Assembly: GCA_002319875.1 (NCBI GenBank)
Contig: DCFS01000156.1
Coordinates: forward strand, 1 to 14,471
Direction: 5' to 3'
DNA length: 14,471 bases
Source of the DNA: Treponema sp. UBA1798
GTDB lineage: Bacteria; Spirochaetota; Spirochaetia; Treponematales; Treponemataceae
A program made the position numbers and the translations under genes. Positions within the stretch are counted from its first letter, which is position 1. Every line of letters begins with the position of its first letter. Under the pieces are notes generated by a model. It saw only the letters and a list, made by a program, of their open reading frames with translations. It had not been told where the DNA came from and did not search any database. Shown here piece by piece: positions 1 to 8,000 of the stretch.

Positions 1-924
1 GGGAGTAAAGCCGTCATATTCCGGAATATTGTACGCCGGATTTTTAACAAGAACAGCCTCTGTCGGTCCGGCGATGTCTTTTCTGACGAATGATGCAAAA
101 TCTGCATTCTGTTTTGCAAGATCAGTAACAACAAGATACGCGACAACAGATGCGCCGTAGGTATTCAGATGTGTATTATCAACTGATTCCGGTTTGTGGC
201 TGAGCCATGCATGCAGTTTAAGCGTCCCGTCATCACCGAGTTTTTCGTACAACGCTTTTGTCATAGCGGTGTTATCAACAACGGTTACTCCGCATTCCTT
301 TCCCAGTTCCCTGATTGCCCCGGGATAGTCGCCGCCGGGAAATCCTTCCTGATCGGCAACGATATGAATAAATGGGCCGTCATACGGCTTACCCGGAGCA
401 CGGCGGACAATCGGCGTGCAGAGTACAGGCGTCGCTTTCTTTTCAAGCGCCAGTTTTATGTAATTTTCATACAGGATATTCTTGAAAGAACCGGCATCTT
501 CTTTCGTTCCGTTCGGATTTGTATACCTGCTTTTTTCTGCCTTCTCATCATTGTGGCCAAAACCGATCAGCAGATAATCACCTTCCTTTATATTATTTTT
601 TAATGTCTGATAATTTGTTTCAGCCAGGAAGCTGAGCGATGACCGTCCGCTCATGGCAAGATTGATGACTTCAATTTTAGCCGGATCAAGGTAGTCCTGC
701 AGTTTTGTTCCGTATCCGTACCGCGGATAAAAATACGGATCATTAAATGCACTAAGGGTTGAATCCCCGACTACGTACAATTTAGTCCCATTCGTGCTGG
801 CAACCACCGTTACCGGATCGGCTTTTTCAACCTTTTCATTGGCTGCGATCACGGCCGGCTGTGCCTGAAGGACAGCGAACGGCATAACGGCTGAGCATAA
901 CAAAGCAATGAATATTTTTTTCAT
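1..924 (-). CDS. Secreted SGNH-hydrolase esterase, rhamnogalacturonan acetylesterase-like (3' end outside window)
   Basis: This gene runs off the window edge; 308 codons are visible without a stop. Residues 1-21 form a Sec signal peptide (MKK, hydrophobic core, likely cleavage after LQA), so the enzyme should act in the periplasm or outside. The SGNH blocks are all visible: GDST with nucleophile Ser55, a Gly in NLAMSGRSS near residue 93, GHND with Asn125, and DNTH with Asp249 and His252. This pattern, with the long YPRYGYG and GRSS segments, fits the RhgT/YesT-like rhamnogalacturonan acetylesterases (CE12), which remove acetyl groups from the pectin RG-I backbone. The esterase domain is complete by about residue 270; at least 40 more residues follow and contain no motif I recognise. 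GGAG lies a few bases before the ATG. It is divergent from the aldo/keto reductase. Fold and catalytic class are secure; the exact ester substrate is inferred. Confidence 0.85.
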   Translation of the reverse strand, partial: MKKIFIALLCSAVMPFAVLQAQPAVIAANEKVEKADPVTVVASTNGTKLYVVGDSTLSAFNDPYFYPRYGYGTKLQDYLDPAKIEVINLAMSGRSSLSFLAETNYQTLKNNIKEGDYLLIGFGHNDEKAEKSRYTNPNGTKEDAGSFKNILYENYIKLALEKKATPVLCTPIVRRAPGKPYDGPFIHIVADQEGFPGGDYPGAIRELGKECGVTVVDNTAMTKALYEKLGDDGTLKLHAWLSHKPESVDNTHLNTYGASVVAYLVVTDLAKQNADFASFVRKDIAGPTEAVLVKNPAYNIPEYDGFTP

Positions 925-951
925 ACATGTTACTCCTTCTGTTAAAACGCA

Positions 952-980
952 ACTTTAGATGTAATGATAGAATTTTTCAA
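952..980 (-). promoter_or_regulatory. Candidate promoter of the esterase gene
   Basis: Read on the minus strand, TTGAAA (975-980) and TAAAGT (952-957) are separated by 17 bases and lie about 28 bases before the esterase ATG. The -35 lies inside one arm of a perfect inverted repeat (967-1013), so a protein bound to that repeat could block or aid polymerase. The match is good but the region is A/T-rich, so chance is possible. Confidence 0.4.
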
Positions 981-1013
981 ATATTTGTAATATAAAAGTT
1001 TGAAAAATTCTAT
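967..1013. repeat. Perfect 15-bp inverted repeat overlapping the esterase promoter
   Basis: Arms 967-981 (ATAGAATTTTTCAAA) and 999-1013 are exact reverse complements around a 17-base centre. The element overlaps the proposed -35 of the esterase gene, which suits an operator better than a terminator because no gene ends here. A second perfect hairpin starts three bases later and shares the core TTTCAAA. Confidence 0.75.
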
Positions 1014-1015
1014 AA

Positions 1016-1054
1016 AGCCACTTTCAAAAAGTTAACAGACTTTTGAAAGTGGCT
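1016..1054. repeat. Perfect 14-bp hairpin next to the previous inverted repeat
   Basis: Arms 1016-1029 (AGCCACTTTCAAAA) and 1041-1054 are exact reverse complements around an 11-base loop. It could form a stable RNA stem or a binding site. No gene ends just before it on either strand and no T-run follows it on either strand, so a classical terminator role is not obvious. Confidence 0.75.
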
Positions 1055-1087
1055 CTGACGCTGCTAATTATACTGCGGTTTTCTGCA

Positions 1088-1135
1088 GCTGTTAATCACC
1101 AAGCCTGCAGGCAGCAGGGTATTAACCTCCTCCGC
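1088..1135. repeat. Decayed copy (F) of the palindromic repeat family
   Basis: The arm GGGTATTAAC (1118-1127) followed by CCTCCTCCGC matches the right arm and flank of the full copies near 9549 and 11991. The opposite arm GTTAATCACC (1091-1100) pairs with it at 8 of 10 positions, and a GCC-TGCA-GGC hairpin sits between them where the full copies have their G/C-rich inner stem. The A-rich bulge and the second hairpin are not recognisable. Orientation is ambiguous because the core is palindromic. From 1141 to 1290 I see nothing further. Confidence 0.55.
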
Positions 1136-1298
1136 ATGAATAAAAACAGTAATTAAAACAGAGCTATATAAGGGGGAGAAAACCTGGGGTAATGTATTTG
1201 ATATTTACTTCTGCACCGGACAGCCTGAACTATATGATCGGTATCCGCCGTATTTTCATATCCGCTTGTTTTCTGCCTTTTCAGATGCCCGCCTTTAG

Positions 1299-1330
1299 TA
1301 TAATATGTTTATAGAATACACGAAAAGGAG
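1299..1330 (+). promoter_or_regulatory. -10 box and ribosome binding site of the aldo/keto reductase gene
   Basis: A consensus TATAAT lies at 1299-1304, about 35 bases before the ATG, and AAGGAG at 1325-1330 is nine bases before it. No good -35 hexamer is found at 16-18 bases upstream of the -10 (the sequence there is near GCCTTT), so the promoter may be weak or need an activator. Confidence 0.45.
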
Positions 1331-1339
1331 CTGACGATT

Positions 1340-2167
1340 ATGCTGAATGATACTTATACGCTTAAAAACGGTATGAAAATTCCAAAAACCGGAGTTGGTA
1401 CGTGGCAGGTACCGGATAAAGAGGCTGCTGAAGTTGTATGTGCTGCCCTTGAAACGGGGTACTGTCATATAGACACCGCTGCTGCGTATGGAAATGAAAC
1501 CGGTGTCGGGCAGGGTATCAGAAAAAGTGGTGCCGGCAGGAGCGGAATATTTGTTACGACGAAGATTACTGCTGATATAAAAACGTATGAAGGTGCAAAA
1601 GAGAGTATTGACAGTTCGCTTGAGAAACTTGGACTTAAATACATCGATTTGATTCTGATTCACGCGCCGCGTCCCTGGAAAGAAATGAAAATTGAAAATC
1701 CGAAAAATTATTTTGAAGAAAATGTTCAGGTGTGGAAAGCGATGGAAGAAGCGTGCCGCGCAGGAAAAGTCCGGTCGATAGGTCTGTCGAAATGTGAGAT
1801 ACCGGATGTTGAAAATATAATCGCTCACTGTGATATTATGCCAGCCGTTAATCAGATCATGGTACATATAGGTCACGTGCCGGAAAATGTCATGGAATTC
1901 TGCAGAAAGAATGGAATATTAATAGAAGCTTTTTCGCCGATTGCAACGGGGAAACTGATTCAGAACGCCGCAATCGGTAAAATTGCAGAAAAATACGGGA
2001 AATCAGTTCCGCAGCTGTGTATCCGTTATGTACTTCAGAAAGAAGCGGTTGCATTACCGAAAACGACACACAGAGAATATATGCTTGCAAATGCACAGAC
2101 GGATTTTGAAATTGCTCCCGAAGATATGCAGGCCCTGGATATGATGAAGGATCCTGCCGGCCTGTAA
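1340..2167 (+). CDS. Aldo/keto reductase (diketogulonate reductase-like)
   Basis: This 275-residue cytoplasmic protein has the normal length and layout of a single-domain NADPH-dependent aldo/keto reductase, which folds as a TIM barrel and reduces aldehyde or ketone groups of sugars and small carbonyls. The catalytic tetrad is visible as Asp45, Tyr50, Lys75 and His108, in the blocks HIDTAAAYGNE, TTKI and ILIHAP. The cofactor-side block near residue 242 (PKTTHREYMLAN) is the family's usual PK(S/T) segment. The common GxSNF block reads GLSKC, a minor departure. The start has a strong AAGGAG nine bases upstream. It stands alone, divergent from the esterase and 128 bases before the sensor kinase. 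A sugar-carbonyl role fits the surroundings but the substrate cannot be read from the sequence. Confidence 0.9.
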   Translation: MLNDTYTLKNGMKIPKTGVGTWQVPDKEAAEVVCAALETGYCHIDTAAAYGNETGVGQGIRKSGAGRSGIFVTTKITADIKTYEGAKESIDSSLEKLGLKYIDLILIHAPRPWKEMKIENPKNYFEENVQVWKAMEEACRAGKVRSIGLSKCEIPDVENIIAHCDIMPAVNQIMVHIGHVPENVMEFCRKNGILIEAFSPIATGKLIQNAAIGKIAEKYGKSVPQLCIRYVLQKEAVALPKTTHREYMLANAQTDFEIAPEDMQALDMMKDPAGL

Positions 2168-2233
2168 ATATTTTTTAAAGCCGATATATTTGCAACAGGA
2201 ATGATTCCTGCCGGGAAAAGGCGAAAAAGAACA

Positions 2234-2260
2234 CACTGCAGAGCGTTGCCTCTGGCAGTG
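2234..2260 (+). terminator. Hairpin after the aldo/keto reductase, possible terminator or leader stem
   Basis: CACTGC-AGAG pairs with CTCTGGCAGTG (2250-2260) around a short loop, with one bulged base. A short ATTTT stretch follows at 2263. It lies 67 bases after the reductase stop and 36 bases before the kinase start. The T-run is weak, so this may instead be a stem in the kinase leader. Confidence 0.35.
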
Positions 2261-2295
2261 CCATTTTCTGTGGGTTATGCTGAAGAAATAGTTAT

Positions 2296-4026
2296 ATGAA
2301 TAAAGCAACCAGAATAAAGTCAGTTGAGCGTAAATTTTTTTTCCATAATTTCCGCATTTTTTTACTGCTGGCACTTGTTCCGGTTGTAATTCTCGGCTCT
2401 CTTTCAGTTGCAATCATCCATACCTATATCAAGGATGAAGTTGACAGAAATTCATATAACCTGATGGCAAAACTTGAAAATATTTTTACCAATATAAATT
2501 ATGCAATCACTCCTATGCAGATTGCCCTTTCTTTTGACGGTCAGACTGCTTATATATGTAAAACTGTTCTGGAAGAAAACCAGCTTTCCTATCCGGATCT
2601 GATTATGTTCCGTAATATCAGTTCGCAACTGGCAATGGTGAGAAATCTGAACGATTATATATCGTCTGTTTACGTATACTACGGAAATTCCAGTAACAGC
2701 TATCTTTCCGATACGGGAAAAGCATTTTTCTCTCCGGCATATATTCCGCAGTGGTATAAGATGTTTCATCTGATGACAGAAAAATCTTTGGAACAGCTTT
2801 CATACAGATCTGAGGATACTGCTATTGTGATTCTGCGCAGTATAAAAAAAAATGAAGGTGTCTTTGTAGTGAATCTGAATTCCGGAATGCTTATGCAGAA
2901 GATCATTGCCAATACTGATATAGATACACAGCCTTATGGATTATCAATATTTAACAGTGACCGGCAGCTGCTGTATTCATGGGGCAGTGCCGACTTTGAA
3001 CAGATAAAACAGAATAGCAGTTCATTTATTACCTATACCCGTTTGATAAAACCTATGGAATGGAATATAGAATTATATATTCCAAAAACTCTGGTTTTCA
3101 GTGCTTATTATCATGTCCGGTTCCTTTTTATCCTGCTGACGTTTATTTCACTTTTGATTTCAGTAGTACTGGCATTATATTTTTCAAACAGCGATGCAGC
3201 TCAGATTGCAGATATTGTAAAAATTATGAAAGCGGCTGAAAATAACAGGCCGATACCCAGGGTTGTACCCCGGAAGGGCTCCCCATTCGGATATATCATT
3301 CATGGAATCGTCAGGGCTTTTATCCAGCAGAAGTATTTGAAAACAAAATATGAAGTGAAAGAAATCAGGCTGAAGAATATGCAATTGATGGCTCTTCAGA
3401 CACAGCTGAAGCCGCATTTTCTTTTCAATACTCTGGAAATTATTAACTGGAAGATATTCCGCATACAAAATCATCCTGTTGAAATTAATTCCATGATTGA
3501 AAATCTGTCGGAACTATTGCGATATTCCCTGTCGGCACCTGAAGAACAGGTTACCTTTGAAGAAGAATTGAAACATCTTGAATATTATGTTGCTATACAG
3601 CAGATCAGATATAACAATAATTTTGATATAAAATATGATGCCGGAAAAAATGCGATGAAAGTTATGGTTCCAAGGCTTATTCTGCAACCTGTTGTTGAAA
3701 ACTCATTACAGCATGGTTTACGTGAACTGGACAGACGGGGTTTAATAATTATTTCCGGTATCATACGAAGAGATATGCTGTATATCACAATTACGGATAA
3801 TGGCAGAGGAATGAGGGCTGATGAAATTTCTGAGCTGCAGAAAACGCTGCATTCAAGTGTTAAAATGGAAAACAGTTCTCAGCATATAGGCCTGCATAAT
3901 GTCTACGCCAGACTTTTTTTGCAGTATCATACAAGATTGTCCGTTGAAAGCATGAGTGATAAAGGAACCATTGTAAAGATGAAAATACCGGTAGCGGCTG
4001 AAAAACAAGGGGATAACAGGCAGTGA
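2296..4026 (+). CDS. YesM-type membrane sensor histidine kinase
   Basis: This 576-residue protein carries membrane segments at about 20-42 and 275-296, with a roughly 230-residue extracellular sensor region between them (Cache-like by position; no sugar-binding motif is evident). A linker at 297-350 may be a weak HAMP. The His_kinase block LKPHFLFNTLE has phospho-acceptor His374. The ATPase domain shows the N box VVENS (Asn469), the G1 box DNGRG (501-505) and the G2 box IGLHN (531-535), so it should be active. It would phosphorylate the adjoining response regulator in answer to an extracellular ligand. The stop overlaps the regulator start. The Shine-Dalgarno is weak (GAAGAA), but an in-frame TGA at 2281 rules out a longer N-terminus. 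Family is secure; the ligand is unknown. Confidence 0.92.
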   Translation: MNKATRIKSVERKFFFHNFRIFLLLALVPVVILGSLSVAIIHTYIKDEVDRNSYNLMAKLENIFTNINYAITPMQIALSFDGQTAYICKTVLEENQLSYPDLIMFRNISSQLAMVRNLNDYISSVYVYYGNSSNSYLSDTGKAFFSPAYIPQWYKMFHLMTEKSLEQLSYRSEDTAIVILRSIKKNEGVFVVNLNSGMLMQKIIANTDIDTQPYGLSIFNSDRQLLYSWGSADFEQIKQNSSSFITYTRLIKPMEWNIELYIPKTLVFSAYYHVRFLFILLTFISLLISVVLALYFSNSDAAQIADIVKIMKAAENNRPIPRVVPRKGSPFGYIIHGIVRAFIQQKYLKTKYEVKEIRLKNMQLMALQTQLKPHFLFNTLEIINWKIFRIQNHPVEINSMIENLSELLRYSLSAPEEQVTFEEELKHLEYYVAIQQIRYNNNFDIKYDAGKNAMKVMVPRLILQPVVENSLQHGLRELDRRGLIIISGIIRRDMLYITITDNGRGMRADEISELQKTLHSSVKMENSSQHIGLHNVYARLFLQYHTRLSVESMSDKGTIVKMKIPVAAEKQGDNRQ

Positions 4027-4766
4027 AATACAGGCTACTGATAGTTGATGATGAATATGACATCCGCGATGGGTTGCTTCACTTTAACTGGGAAAACCTT
4101 GGTTTTACTGCCGTAGCTGCCGTCGCAAACGGAGTAGAGGCATTGGATTATGTCCTGAAGCATCCGGTTGAAGTGGTACTCTGTGATATACGCATGCCGA
4201 AGATGGATGGAATCGAGTTCGCAAAGCAGGTCAGGGAAAAAAATATTTCCCTGAAAATAGTATATCTGACAGCCTATCGTGATATCGAATTAATACGCCA
4301 GGCAATTAAATATCAGTGTAAAGATTATCTTTTAAAACCTACCCGTTTTTCACAATTGACAGAGGTTTTTTCCGATATGAGGTCTCAGCTTGATAACGAA
4401 AACTATACTGAACTCATTGATGTTTCTGATTCTCAAAGCGACAGGGCGGATGTTCTCATACAGATGTCTAAAAAATATGTACTTCAGCATTTGTCAAGTG
4501 CAAGTCTTAGAACAGTTGCTGAATTTCTGCACTTATCCCCTTCTTATTTCAGTACGCTGTTTAAAGAAAAAACAGGCTCTAATTTTATGCACTACTATCT
4601 GAAAAGCCGTATGGAACTGTCGAAAGAGCTGTTAAATGATCCGAGAAAGAGTGTGGCTGAAGTTGCAAAAGCGGTGGGTTATACTAATGCGAAAAATTTT
4701 GCCCGTGCATTTAAGAATATGTTTTCCGTATCACCCGTTGAATATAGAGACGGGCTTGACCGTTAA
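4023..4766 (+). CDS. Short YesN-type response regulator (receiver plus AraC-type HTH)
   Basis: This 247-residue regulator has a receiver domain at about 1-120 with acidic pair Asp9/Asp10, phospho-acceptor Asp55 (CDIRMPKMDG), Thr83 and Lys105. An AraC-type double helix-turn-helix at about 148-245 ends in the family signature around VAKAVGYTNAKNFARAFK. Many YesN relatives are much longer, with a central linker domain; here only about 25 residues join the two domains. The start is a GTG that overlaps the kinase TGA, with AAGGGG ten bases upstream, so the pair is translationally coupled. It is expected to activate the transporter operon immediately downstream, where a direct repeat next to the promoter (4763-4787) is a candidate target. 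Confidence 0.92.
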   Translation: MKYRLLIVDDEYDIRDGLLHFNWENLGFTAVAAVANGVEALDYVLKHPVEVVLCDIRMPKMDGIEFAKQVREKNISLKIVYLTAYRDIELIRQAIKYQCKDYLLKPTRFSQLTEVFSDMRSQLDNENYTELIDVSDSQSDRADVLIQMSKKYVLQHLSSASLRTVAEFLHLSPSYFSTLFKEKTGSNFMHYYLKSRMELSKELLNDPRKSVAEVAKAVGYTNAKNFARAFKNMFSVSPVEYRDGLDR

Positions 4767-4825
4767 AAATGATACCTTATTAAAAATAGTGAGTGTTGTG
4801 ATTTTTCTGAAACGCCCCCTATACT
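4763..4825 (+). promoter_or_regulatory. Promoter and candidate regulator site before the transporter operon
   Basis: TTGTGA (4796-4801) and TATACT (4820-4825) are separated by 18 bases and lie about 30 bases before the binding-protein ATG. Just upstream, the 8-base word TTAAAAAT occurs twice in direct orientation (4763-4770 and 4780-4787), 17 bases apart. Tandem direct sites beside the -35 are the usual form of AraC-family activator targets, and the gene just upstream encodes such a regulator. The first copy overlaps its stop codon. The binding assignment is inference. Confidence 0.4.
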
Positions 4826-4855
4826 GACTGTGTCGGATAGGTATAAGGAGGCGCT

Positions 4856-6184
4856 ATGAGAAAACTATCGATACGTCTGTTTGCTGCAGTACTTGCAGTA
4901 TCGACATTTGCTATGGGTGCTTATGCAAAATCGTCTGTTTCACCGAAGAGTAAGGTAACACTCCGTTTCGGATGGTGGGGCGGAGATGACCGTCATAAGG
5001 CATATCTCGATGCAATAAAAAAGTATATGGAATTGAACCCGGATGTTACCATCGTAGCAGAATACGGCGGCTGGAACGGGTATAAGGAAAAACTGTATAC
5101 GCAGCTTGCCGGAGGAAATGCTCCTCAGATTTTCCAGAATCACTATACGTGGCTTCAGGAAGAATCTGCCTGGGCAGATGCAACTATCGTTAAAGATCTG
5201 TACAAGTATAAATCACTCATCGATTTTTCTATTTATCCGGATAAGTTTCTTGACGATAATGTTGTCATTGATAAAAAACTTCTTGCCCTGCCTTCAGCAA
5301 TGAATGCGAATGTTCTTGTCGCAAATAAAGCGCTGCTTGATAAGATCCAGTTCAAATATGACCAGCCCGTTACTTTTGATGATTTCTTTAAATATAACAG
5401 CCAGCTGAAAAAGATTAACCAGAAGTATTACTTTGAAAATGGCATGGATGCAGCCGATATCCACATGTACTGGTTTATAGCATATCTGGAACAGAAAACA
5501 GGTCTTCCTTTTGCAACAAACTACAAGCTTAATTACGATAAAGCGACTTTGACAGATGCCTTTACCTTTCTTAAGCGTTATTTTGATGAAAAGGTCGTAG
5601 AACCGCTGGGAACGCTCGAACTTTATGCAGGCAACTATCCGCAGAATCCGAAATGGATCAACGGTGAATCGGCGGTCCTGTTCGGTATGCTGTCGACGCT
5701 CGAAAACTATGTCCATGCGATGGGAACTTATGCAAAAGACGCAACGGTAATTCCGCTTCCAGTCATGAAAAATGCGAAAAATCCCTATTACCAGACTAAG
5801 GTCGGACAGATTTTTTCAATAGCGGGGTCCGCAAGTGAAAAGGAGACTGTTGAAGCGGTGAAATTTCTTAACTGGATGAATACCGACAAAGAAGCAGGGG
5901 TCCTTTTGAAACTTTCACGCGGTATTCCGGTAAGCAAAGTTCAGAATGAAGCCCTTGCCCAAGCCGGTCTGATAAGTCCTCTGATAGTGAAGGCTCAGGA
6001 ATTTTCTAAAAAAGCGGGACAGGGAATGGGCGAAGGTCTGTTCGTCCGTAATAATGAAATTTCCACTATCGGTGCAGATATCGTTTCAAAGGTTGCTTTC
6101 GGACTTTATACGCCGGACCAGGCTGCTGACCGGTATATTGAGCAGATGAATAAAAAACTTGCAGAATTAAAAGATAAGCAGTAG
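4856..6184 (+). CDS. Periplasmic sugar-binding protein of a CUT1-type ABC importer
   Basis: This 442-residue family-1 solute-binding protein has a Sec signal peptide at 1-24 with cleavage expected after AYA. There is no lipobox cysteine, so it should be free in a periplasm, as in diderm bacteria. The mature N-terminus contains the WWGGDDRH segment and a downstream GGNAPQIF block, a pattern seen in binding proteins for plant-type oligosaccharides, including YesO-like proteins. It would deliver an oligosaccharide to the permeases encoded just downstream. TAAGGAGG is an almost perfect Shine-Dalgarno a few bases before the ATG, in line with the high expression usual for such proteins. No ATPase gene is present; a shared MsmK-like subunit is likely encoded elsewhere. 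Family is certain; the ligand is not determined. Confidence 0.92.
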   Translation: MRKLSIRLFAAVLAVSTFAMGAYAKSSVSPKSKVTLRFGWWGGDDRHKAYLDAIKKYMELNPDVTIVAEYGGWNGYKEKLYTQLAGGNAPQIFQNHYTWLQEESAWADATIVKDLYKYKSLIDFSIYPDKFLDDNVVIDKKLLALPSAMNANVLVANKALLDKIQFKYDQPVTFDDFFKYNSQLKKINQKYYFENGMDAADIHMYWFIAYLEQKTGLPFATNYKLNYDKATLTDAFTFLKRYFDEKVVEPLGTLELYAGNYPQNPKWINGESAVLFGMLSTLENYVHAMGTYAKDATVIPLPVMKNAKNPYYQTKVGQIFSIAGSASEKETVEAVKFLNWMNTDKEAGVLLKLSRGIPVSKVQNEALAQAGLISPLIVKAQEFSKKAGQGMGEGLFVRNNEISTIGADIVSKVAFGLYTPDQAADRYIEQMNKKLAELKDKQ

Positions 6185-6205
6185 TGCAGTTTGGAAAACA
6201 TTGGA

Positions 6206-6238
6206 GGGCGTCCTGCAGAAGAAACTTCCGGGACGTCC
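6206..6238 (+). promoter_or_regulatory. Hairpin between binding protein and first permease
   Basis: GGGCGTCC (6206-6213) pairs with GGACGTCC (6231-6238), including one G-U pair, with an inner GAAG-AAA-CTTC stem. It lies 21 bases after the binding-protein stop and 32 before the permease start and has no T-run. Such stems in transporter operons often stabilise the upstream message or cause partial termination, giving more binding protein than permease. That role is inferred by analogy. Confidence 0.5.
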
Positions 6239-6270
6239 CCTATGCTGTTTGACCGGAAAATGGAGTTGTT

Positions 6271-7155
6271 ATGAATATGAAATCATCATTAAAAAATAAC
6301 CGAGAGGGATATTTTTATATTGCACCATGGGTAATAGGATTCCTGGTATTCGGCTTTTATCCTCTTATAACTTCCCTGTATTATTCTTTTACCAATTTCG
6401 GTATGTTCAATAAGCCTCATTTCATCGGATTTAAGAATTATATTTACATGTTTACTGAAGATCCCGATTTTTTGCCGTCTCTGCTGGTTACATTCAAGTA
6501 TGTTCTTTTTTCCGTTCCTCTGAAAATTGTTTCAGCACTTTTTTTTGCGATGCTGCTTAACAGAAATCTTAAATTCATCAACGTGTTTACGACAGTGTAT
6601 TATCTTCCGTCGATTCTTGGTTCCAGTGTCGCGATTTCAATATTATGGAGATTTATCTTTTCAACAAGCGGAGTTATTAACAACATCCTTTCAAGGTTTC
6701 ATATGCAGGCCGTACCGTTCCTTGAACATCCTAAGTATGCACTTTTTACGGTAAGCCTGCTTGTCGTCTGGTCTTTCGGTTCTTCGATGGTCATTTTTCT
6801 TGCCGGACTGAAACAGATTCCGAAAGAACTGTACGAAGCCTGCGATGTAGACGGCGCTTCAAAAGTCAGGGAATTTTTTACGATAACATTCCCGCTGATT
6901 ACACCATCGCTTTTTTTTAACATCATTATGCAGATGATCAATTCCTTCCAGTCTTTTACAAGCATATTTGTTATTACGCATGGAGGACCGATGAAATCAA
7001 CGTATGTGTATATGATGAAACTCTATGACGATGCTTTTGCCAATTTCAAGATGGGGTATGCTTCGGCTCTTTCATGGGTACTGTTTATCATTATCCTTGT
7101 TATTACTTCCATATTGTTCACCCAGTCAAATAAACACGTCTATTATATGGAGTAG
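6271..7155 (+). CDS. ABC sugar transporter permease, MalF/UgpA type
   Basis: This 294-residue inner-membrane protein has six predicted membrane segments, starting near residues 18-38. The family's cytoplasmic EAA loop at about 186-208 reads ELYEACDVDGASKVREFF and would dock on the ATPase. A THGGP block near 236, usual for this subfamily, follows it. It forms a heterodimer with the next gene product and receives sugar from the upstream binding protein. The start has TGGAG eight bases upstream; Met3 is a possible alternative. The stop lies four bases before the next ATG, so the two are one translational unit. Family assignment is secure. Confidence 0.93.
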   Translation: MNMKSSLKNNREGYFYIAPWVIGFLVFGFYPLITSLYYSFTNFGMFNKPHFIGFKNYIYMFTEDPDFLPSLLVTFKYVLFSVPLKIVSALFFAMLLNRNLKFINVFTTVYYLPSILGSSVAISILWRFIFSTSGVINNILSRFHMQAVPFLEHPKYALFTVSLLVVWSFGSSMVIFLAGLKQIPKELYEACDVDGASKVREFFTITFPLITPSLFFNIIMQMINSFQSFTSIFVITHGGPMKSTYVYMMKLYDDAFANFKMGYASALSWVLFIIILVITSILFTQSNKHVYYME

Positions 7156-7159
7156 AAAG

Positions 7160-7996
7160 ATGAAAACTGAAAAAAAAGATACGATGAGTTATTTTATACT
7201 TATTATAGTCGGGCTTTTAATGATTTATCCGCTTCTGTGGCTGTTCTTTTCTTCGTTCAAGGATAATGCGGAAATTTTTTCGTCCCTGCGTCTGCTGCCG
7301 CAAAGATTCGATTTGAGCGGATACAGGGAAGGCTGGGAAGGCACCGGGCAGTTCACCTTTGGCACATTTATGTTGAATACGGTTGCTATGGTTGTGCCCA
7401 CGATACTGGCAACGGTTATTTCGAGTACTCTGGTCGCATACGGCTTTGCCCGATTCGACTTTAAATTCAAAAAAATCTTTTTCATGCTGATGATATCGAC
7501 TATGATGCTGCCGAATGCGGTTCTGATTATTCCCAGATATATGCTGTTCAGAAAGTTCGGCTGGCTGAATTCATATAAGCCTTTTTACATGCCGCAGATA
7601 TTTGCATTTACCGCATTCTTTAATTATCTGATGATCCAGTTTATCAGGGGGATACCGCATGAACTGGATGAATCCGCACGTATGGACGGTCTGGGATCAT
7701 TCAGGACGTTAGTGTATATCCTTGCTCCCTTGTGCAAACCGGCATTGTTTTCCATGTTTATTTTCCAGTTCATATGGACCTGGAATGATTTTTTTAACCC
7801 GCTTATCTATATCAACAGTATTTCAAAGTATCCTGTGTCACTTGCGTTGCGCATGTCGGTAGATGCACAGTCATTTATTGCGTGGAATAAAGTTCTTGCG
7901 ATGTCGTTTGTTTCCATAGTACCGATGGTGGTTCTCTTTTTTGCAGCCCAGAAATATTTCGTTGAAGGCATTGCAACTACGGGGCTGAAAGGTTAG
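7160..7996 (+). CDS. ABC sugar transporter permease, MalG/UgpE type
   Basis: The open frame reaches back to 7025, but the start is placed at 7160. GGAG (7149-7152) lies seven bases before this ATG, the gap to the previous gene becomes four bases, and the resulting 278 residues match the usual 270-280 of MalG-type permeases. Six membrane segments are expected, the first at about 11-30. The EAA loop at about 168-188 reads ELDESARMDGLGSFRTL. A WTWNDFFNPL block near 206 is typical of the family, and the C-terminus ends FVEGIATTGLKG, a classic MalG-type tail. It pairs with the preceding permease. The stop is four bases before the sulfatase ATG. Confidence 0.93.
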   Translation: MKTEKKDTMSYFILIIVGLLMIYPLLWLFFSSFKDNAEIFSSLRLLPQRFDLSGYREGWEGTGQFTFGTFMLNTVAMVVPTILATVISSTLVAYGFARFDFKFKKIFFMLMISTMMLPNAVLIIPRYMLFRKFGWLNSYKPFYMPQIFAFTAFFNYLMIQFIRGIPHELDESARMDGLGSFRTLVYILAPLCKPALFSMFIFQFIWTWNDFFNPLIYINSISKYPVSLALRMSVDAQSFIAWNKVLAMSFVSIVPMVVLFFAAQKYFVEGIATTGLKG

Positions 7997-8000
7997 CGGT

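Noticed and set aside
196..603. 135-codon open frame on the plus strand
   Set aside because: It is antisense to the esterase, whose catalytic motifs are all readable in the other strand.
1295..1876. 193-codon open frame on the minus strand
   Set aside because: It lies antisense over the aldo/keto reductase, which has all four catalytic residues and a good ribosome binding site; the antisense frame shows no family features.
4390..4827. Small plus-strand open frames overlapping the response regulator 3' end
   Set aside because: They are out-of-frame shadows of the helix-turn-helix region, without ribosome binding sites or recognisable motifs.
7025..7159. Upstream start for the second permease
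   Set aside because: It would overlap the first permease by 131 bases and add 45 residues with no family match; the ATG at 7160 has a proper ribosome binding site and gives the normal length.
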